Shown here: piece after piece, positions 59,521-64,000 of the stretch | Layout of the letters: the number at the start of each line of letters is the position of its first letter | How positions within the stretch are numbered: the first letter of the stretch is position 1 | Assembly: GCA_035546335.1 (NCBI GenBank) | Contig: DATKDP010000053.1 | Span: 1-64,000, forward strand | DNA length: 64,000 bases | DNA from: DATKDP01 sp035546335 | GTDB lineage: Bacteria; Acidobacteriota; Thermoanaerobaculia; Gp7-AA8 | Direction: 5' to 3' | Position numbers and translations under genes: made by a program | Notes under the pieces: model-generated | Databases searched by the model: none | The model's input: the letters and a program-made list of their open reading frames with translations, nothing else | What the model was told of the DNA's origin: nothing

Positions 59521-61938
59521 TCAGTGACGCGACACGCTGCGACGACGAACGGGGTCGCTGTTTCCGAACGTGGCTTCGAGCGTGTACGTGCTCTCCCCCG
59601 CCCCTCCAGCCGGCTCGACTCGGATCAACATCGGCGTCGGACTGATCGGGAGATCCGACTCCACACCGAGCGTCGTCTGCACCGATCCACTCGTCGAGGC
59701 GGCGATGACCGTGGAGAGAGGAGCCGCTCCCTCGCGCGTGAGCGTGACGCGCAGCGGCCTTTCTCCCGCGGCGACGGTGACGACGACCGGGCCGCTCCGA
59801 TCGGGGACGATGCGATAGTGATCGACGTCGACATCCGAGCAGATGCGGGCCTGAATGGTGCGGCCCGACGGCAGGTTCCCGTACGCGGTCCCCTCGGTAT
59901 CGTTCGGCTCGTAACTGTCCGCGCACGCCACCCCTCGGAATCTAGGGTTGGTCACGAGCGCGAACGGCTGCGCTTCGCCGCCCGTGATCATCGATCCCTT
60001 CACCTCGACGGTATAGAGGCCCGCAATCGAATCGAGAATCTCGACCTGCTCGACGTTGTCCCGGCTGTTGATGCCGCGTGTGGCAGGCTCGGCGGGTCGC
60101 GACGGGTCGAGAACGAATGGGAAGATCTCATTCCCGGAAGGGTCGCGAACGATCAGATCGAGATCGTTCACGAGCGCCTTGCTCGCCATGTCGAAGAGAG
60201 CCACATCGGGATCCGTCCAGGCGAGCGTGACGCGCGCGTCGTAATCCGTCCCCAGAACGAATGGATACGTCAGGGTCTCTCCCTGCGATACCGTCCCGGA
60301 GCGGATCATCGATCGCGTCCCGCCATCGCCGATGATCAGATCGACGGACGATCTGGCGTCGAGCAGGCCGAACCCGTAGGTGTAGTCGGGCCCCGGCTCT
60401 CCGAGATCCTCGGCGCCATTGATCAGAAGCGCGCGCAACATCTCGACCGAGGGATCTCCTCCCATCGTCCGTCGCCATTGCTCGACCAGCAGGGCTGCGG
60501 TACCGGTGACGACGGGAGCAGCCATCGATGTGCCGCTCAACGATGTGTACGAGCCATTGGTGGTCGAGGAGAGAAGGGAAACACCGCGGGCGACGATCTC
60601 CGGCTTGATGCGGCCGTCGCGAGTCGGGCCGCGGCTGCTGAAGTCGGCGATCGTCTTCGATGCGTTCACCGCACCGACGGCGATGATGTTCTTCGCGCTT
60701 CCGGTCGGCCCGATCGTCATGAAAGGACCATCGGGCGGATGGCCGTTGATCTCGCACTGCTGGCACGATGGACTCACAGGGCAATCGGTCCCCGAGCCGT
60801 TCTGCGAGACACAAAAGGTCGTCGATCCACCGTCGTGGGTGTGCGAGAAGGGTGGCTGAGTCGGCCCCGTGTCGTCGTTCTCGTTGCCGGACGAGAAAAC
60901 GATCAGCGTTCCGCTTTCGGAGCTCAACCGATCGAGCACGGCGCTCTCGAATGGAGAATAGGCGCCGAAGAACTCGGTATTGATGAAAAATGCCCAGGAG
61001 CCCGCAGACCTCAAGCTCCAGCCGAGCGTGAAGCTCCAGGAGTTGTTGTCGGCGTGAACCCCGAGCCTCCCGAGACTGTCCCTCTTGATCGGCTCGAAGT
61101 CGCCGGCGGGACAGTTCAGATCGAACTGCTGAATCCTCACCCGCGGTGCCATCCCCTTCGCATCAGCCCGGACACCTGCCGCACCGATCGTCCCGCTCAC
61201 ATGGGTCGGGTGGGAGACGGCACCCGTCCCGCTGTTGCTGGTGAGCCGCCCGGTGAACTCCGGATGATTCGCCTGCGCACTCCCGCAGTCGAGAACGGAA
61301 GCAATGACACCTTCGCCCGTCAGATTGTGCGGCGGCGCCTGAATGGAATCGACGTTGGACAGGAGGGCGGCCTTCGTGTTGTCGGATCGGATCTCACCCA
61401 CTCTGGCTCCGATCATCATCACGCCGTTCTGCTCGGCGAGGCGTTGAAGCCGGTCCGAAGGAAGCCAGACATCGAGCGATCTCAATGTCCGGAAGTCGAC
61501 ATCGAACGGGTGCAGCCGCGATCCTCCGAGCGCAGTGATCGTCGCCGTCGCCGCTTCGAAACCGACATCATCGTGGAACAGCACTTTGAGCCGCGCGAAC
61601 GCAGAGCCTCTCCCCGCCTCCCTGCGCGCCGAGGATTGAATCTTCATCTCCGGCGTGATCGGCTCGAGGATCTCGAGCAGGCCGGAAGCCGCGACTCCCG
61701 CCGCTGCGCGGACGACATAGCGCCCCCCCGCCGCCGGACGGATGACACGAATTCCCCGAGCATCGAGCCCTGCCCGCTCGCGCTCGAGGAGGGGACGAAC
61801 GGCAGTCCCGAGGTAATACCGTTCTCCGCCATGGGAGACGGCGTTGGCAGACCGTCCGCGCAGCGGCTCCTCCGCCGAAGCGGTTAGAGAGAGCGCGAGA
61901 GCGAGGGCAAACGAGGTGAGGCGGAATCGGGCGGTCAT
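59521..61938 (-). CDS. Secreted subtilisin-family (S8) serine protease
   Basis: 805 residues from MTARFRLTSFALALALSLTA, a signal peptide. Catalytic Asp in VIASVLDCGSAQANH, His in THVSGTIGA, Ser in LSGTSMAAPVVTGTAALLVE. A C-terminal region of about 250 residues holds Ig/PPC-like domains (RITL-type strands, DSYEPNDTEGTAYGNL typical of the pre-peptidase C-terminal fold). It degrades extracellular protein. The ATG lies seven bases after a TATACT box, so the mRNA may be leaderless. Confidence 0.9.
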   Translation of the reverse strand: MTARFRLTSFALALALSLTASAEEPLRGRSANAVSHGGERYYLGTAVRPLLERERAGLDARGIRVIRPAAGGRYVVRAAAGVAASGLLEILEPITPEMKIQSSARREAGRGSAFARLKVLFHDDVGFEAATATITALGGSRLHPFDVDFRTLRSLDVWLPSDRLQRLAEQNGVMMIGARVGEIRSDNTKAALLSNVDSIQAPPHNLTGEGVIASVLDCGSAQANHPEFTGRLTSNSGTGAVSHPTHVSGTIGAAGVRADAKGMAPRVRIQQFDLNCPAGDFEPIKRDSLGRLGVHADNNSWSFTLGWSLRSAGSWAFFINTEFFGAYSPFESAVLDRLSSESGTLIVFSSGNENDDTGPTQPPFSHTHDGGSTTFCVSQNGSGTDCPVSPSCQQCEINGHPPDGPFMTIGPTGSAKNIIAVGAVNASKTIADFSSRGPTRDGRIKPEIVARGVSLLSSTTNGSYTSLSGTSMAAPVVTGTAALLVEQWRRTMGGDPSVEMLRALLINGAEDLGEPGPDYTYGFGLLDARSSVDLIIGDGGTRSMIRSGTVSQGETLTYPFVLGTDYDARVTLAWTDPDVALFDMASKALVNDLDLIVRDPSGNEIFPFVLDPSRPAEPATRGINSRDNVEQVEILDSIAGLYTVEVKGSMITGGEAQPFALVTNPRFRGVACADSYEPNDTEGTAYGNLPSGRTIQARICSDVDVDHYRIVPDRSGPVVVTVAAGERPLRVTLTREGAAPLSTVIAASTSGSVQTTLGVESDLPISPTPMLIRVEPAGGAGESTYTLEATFGNSDPVRRRSVSRH

Positions 61939-61945
61939 CGACCAG

Positions 61946-61951
61946 AGTATA
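61946..61951 (-). promoter_or_regulatory. TATACT -10 box of the S8 protease
   Basis: On the minus strand TATACT lies seven bases upstream of the ATG at 61938. A TTCCGA 17 bases further upstream may serve as -35. It would make the transcript leaderless or nearly so. Confidence 0.4.
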
Positions 61952-61958
61952 ACGTCCA

Positions 61959-63971
61959 CTACGGGGCGTCGGAATTCCGCCTCGAGGCAATCCCGTCATC
62001 CTGGGATGACGCTGCGCGCTCGATCGGCAGCTCCACGCAGAACAGACTCCCTTCGCCGAGCGTCGATTGCACGGTGATGTTCCCACCGTGCATCCGGACG
62101 ATCTCGCGTGAGATGAAGAGACCGAGCCCGGTCCCCTTCACCGCAAGCCCGTCCTCTTCGACCCGGTAGAAGCGCTCGAAGATCAGCGGCTGCTTCTGAG
62201 GGGGGATTCCGTTTCCGAAATCGCGTACGGTCATCACCGCTCGCTCGTCCGCCCGAGCGAGCGTGATGATGATGCGCGACTGTCCATCGGAGTACTTGAC
62301 CGCATTGGATACGAGATTCTCGACCACCTGACTCAGTCGTATGGGGTCGCCATCCAGCGGCGGCAGCTCCGTCTGGACCGACACCTCGATCTCATGAGTG
62401 GTCGTCCTCGCGTACTTTCGGGCGATGCCGTCGACGATCTCTCGAAGATCGACCTGCTCGAAGCGGACCGAGAACTTTCCGGCTGCCATTTTCGATGCAT
62501 CGAGGAGATCCTCGGCGAGGCGGAGAATCTTCTTCGACTCGTCGCGGATCACCCGAAGCGATTCCACCGAGGAGTCGAGCTCCTGCCGCTGGATCGACTC
62601 TTCTGCGAGCTCGGCATAGCCGGTGATCGATGTCAGCGGGTTCTTGATCTCGTGCGTCACGAGGGAGACGAATTCGTCCCGTTCCCTGTTCGCTTCCTCT
62701 TCACTCTGGAAGAGCTGCGCGTTTCTGATCGCGATCGCCGCCTGGGCAGCCATCGTCTGGAGCAGCCGGAACTGCGAGGGGCCGTAGATGTCCATCCGGT
62801 AGCTCTGAATGCAGATCGCGCCGATCACCTCGTCACCGAACAGCATCGGGGCAATGACGATCGACCGCCCGCGCGGCCCGCCCGCGCCTGCCGTTTCATC
62901 GTCGACGGTCTGCCCTTTCCGCCCATGCTCGTAGAAGACCAGCTCACCGGTCGCAATCGCTTTCCCCGTCAATCCGGCGCCCTGCCGAATCGTCCGATGG
63001 TCAATTTCGGTTCCGGCCGAGCTCAGAAACACGATGTCGATCGAGGGCGAGTCTCTCCCCCCGAGCGCGATGAAGAATCCATCCCACTGGAGCACCTTGT
63101 TGCTCTCGCGCGCCAGAATTCCGAACAGCTCTGAGGTCTCCAGCGTGGCGTTGATCATGCTGCCGATGCGATTCAGCACGCGCAATTCCTCATTCCCGTG
63201 ACGCAGATCGACATTGAGTCGAACGATCGATGAGATCCCTGCCAGGAATGCGAAGATGAGAAGGCATGAAAGGATATACCCGAGGGTCGGGGCGATGAGT
63301 CTGAGAACGATGGCGAACGGAATGTTCACGACGAAACTGATCGCCAACCACAGCGTCGTTCGCGGCCAGAGCTGTTCGAGGACGTCGGCCATGCCCGACC
63401 GCGAATAGACGGCGATCGAGCTGAGCAAAGTCGATACGACGACGTGACCAATCGCGAAGAACACCAGACTGGCGATCGGTTTCACATACACCGGCAGCAC
63501 GAGCACGGGACGTCCGATGACGAGTTGGACGAGGAATCCCCCTCCGATGGTGGCCAGGACCGCCTGTCCCACTTCGAACAGAGCGAAGAGTGCCGTCTGC
63601 GGTGTTCGCTTGCGCACACGCTGCACGAGCCAGACGAGAAACGTCGCAAGTGCGTTCAGCGTTGCCGCGCCGCTCGCTCCGGCCAGCAGGAAAAAGACGA
63701 ATGAGAAGGTGGGACCGATCGTGAAATGGGATCCCGGACTCACGCGCACGGAGAAAAAGAGATCCGAGACGACCAGGGCCGCCGTGAAAACGAGAAAGAC
63801 GGTGACCGATTCCGGAGTCGTAATGGGTGGATAGAGGAGAAGAAGGGGAAGAAGAGCACCGAGACCGACCGCGGCGATGGCGGCGCGGACGACGACAGCC
63901 GATCGCGGCATGTCGGAGGCGCGCGCCCTGCGACCCAGGGCCGTCGTCTCGCCGATGTCCGAATTTGTCAT
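61959..63971 (-). CDS. Membrane sensor histidine kinase with GAF domain
   Basis: 670 residues. About eight membrane helices fill residues 25-255 (AAIAAVGLGALLPLLLLY, VTVFLVFTAALVVSDLFF). A GAF domain follows at about 265-420 (IGSMINATLETSELFGILAR). Then the kinase core: His in FVSLVTHEIKNPLTSITGY, N box VVENLVSNAVKYSDGQS, G boxes DFGNGIP and GTGLGLFISREIVRMH. Its response regulator is not visible. The ATG at 63971 is close to the window end, so upstream context is missing. Confidence 0.92.
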   Translation of the reverse strand: MTNSDIGETTALGRRARASDMPRSAVVVRAAIAAVGLGALLPLLLLYPPITTPESVTVFLVFTAALVVSDLFFSVRVSPGSHFTIGPTFSFVFFLLAGASGAATLNALATFLVWLVQRVRKRTPQTALFALFEVGQAVLATIGGGFLVQLVIGRPVLVLPVYVKPIASLVFFAIGHVVVSTLLSSIAVYSRSGMADVLEQLWPRTTLWLAISFVVNIPFAIVLRLIAPTLGYILSCLLIFAFLAGISSIVRLNVDLRHGNEELRVLNRIGSMINATLETSELFGILARESNKVLQWDGFFIALGGRDSPSIDIVFLSSAGTEIDHRTIRQGAGLTGKAIATGELVFYEHGRKGQTVDDETAGAGGPRGRSIVIAPMLFGDEVIGAICIQSYRMDIYGPSQFRLLQTMAAQAAIAIRNAQLFQSEEEANRERDEFVSLVTHEIKNPLTSITGYAELAEESIQRQELDSSVESLRVIRDESKKILRLAEDLLDASKMAAGKFSVRFEQVDLREIVDGIARKYARTTTHEIEVSVQTELPPLDGDPIRLSQVVENLVSNAVKYSDGQSRIIITLARADERAVMTVRDFGNGIPPQKQPLIFERFYRVEEDGLAVKGTGLGLFISREIVRMHGGNITVQSTLGEGSLFCVELPIERAASSQDDGIASRRNSDAP

Positions 63972-64000
63972 CGTTCTCTGACCGAGCTGGTTACGACGAA

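Noticed and set aside
59524..61887. Long plus-strand frame opposite the S8 protease
   Set aside because: Antisense shadow: no motif and Arg/Asp-rich translation, while the minus strand has a full catalytic triad.

Overview
The window is GC-rich, gene-dense DNA from a free-living bacterium. Three things point to Acidobacteriota, possibly near Thermoanaerobaculia: three paralogous serine/threonine kinases fused to TolB/PD40-type beta-propellers, large secreted peptidases and propeller proteins, and a dense run of core genes that also holds DnaJ-TPR, PP2C and RodZ-like genes. That placement is inference from gene style, because no rRNA or tRNA gene was seen.

Layout. 1-21.6 kb is accessory DNA. 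It holds kinase 1 (cut by the window edge), a Phd/PIN toxin-antitoxin (TA) pair, a PaaX-like regulator with an amidohydrolase, an FkbM methyltransferase that looks frameshifted, kinase 2, a nucleotidyltransferase-like pair, and a cupin/TetR module behind a perfect NemR-type operator. A crystallin-like lipoprotein, a UbiE/MenG methyltransferase, an S9 peptidase, a DUF1059 protein, kinase 3 and a large secreted protein follow. A TA graveyard ends the region: brnT with a nonsense codon beside intact brnA, vapB beside a broken vapC, and an intact Phd/PIN pair. 21.7-25.9 kb is a glyoxylate-shunt operon (malate synthase, isocitrate lyase). 25.9-28.8 kb has repeat-rich spacers around a CPA2 antiporter.

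29.0-38.9 kb is a minus-strand chemosensory cluster. In transcription order it is DUF4388/pseudo-receiver/GAF, CheY, CheA, ExeA-like ATPase, CheW, zinc-ribbon/pseudo-receiver, HEAT-repeat scaffold and CheR. It has no MCP receptor and no CheB. 39.1-47.3 kb is a compact minus-strand run: rodZ-like, unknown repeat protein, DnaJ-TPR, PP2C, a UGA-containing SelW/Rdx selenoprotein with a bacterial SECIS hairpin, gatC, gatA, N-acetylmuramoyl-alanine amidase, ribH and nusB.

47.3-48.4 kb holds a RelE-type TA pair and the tail of a dead PIN toxin between diverged direct repeats. 49.2-57.1 kb is a surface-glycan locus (FlaA1/CapD-type dehydratase, Wzy/ligase, GT4 phosphoglycosyltransferase, UDP-glucuronate epimerase, rhomboid protease, DegT aminotransferase). 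57.1-59.4 kb has biotin carboxylase and enoyl-CoA hydratase. 59.5-64.0 kb has an S8 protease and a GAF sensor histidine kinase.

The best discoveries are the selenoprotein hidden between PP2C and gatC, which ordinary gene calling skips because its selenocysteine codon reads as a stop, and the receptor-less chemosensory cluster with two degenerate receivers, an AAA ATPase and a HEAT scaffold. Supporting oddities are four TA remnants or decays, first genes of TA operons that begin exactly at the predicted transcription start, and heptanucleotide arrays, one of which has entered a kinase N-lobe.
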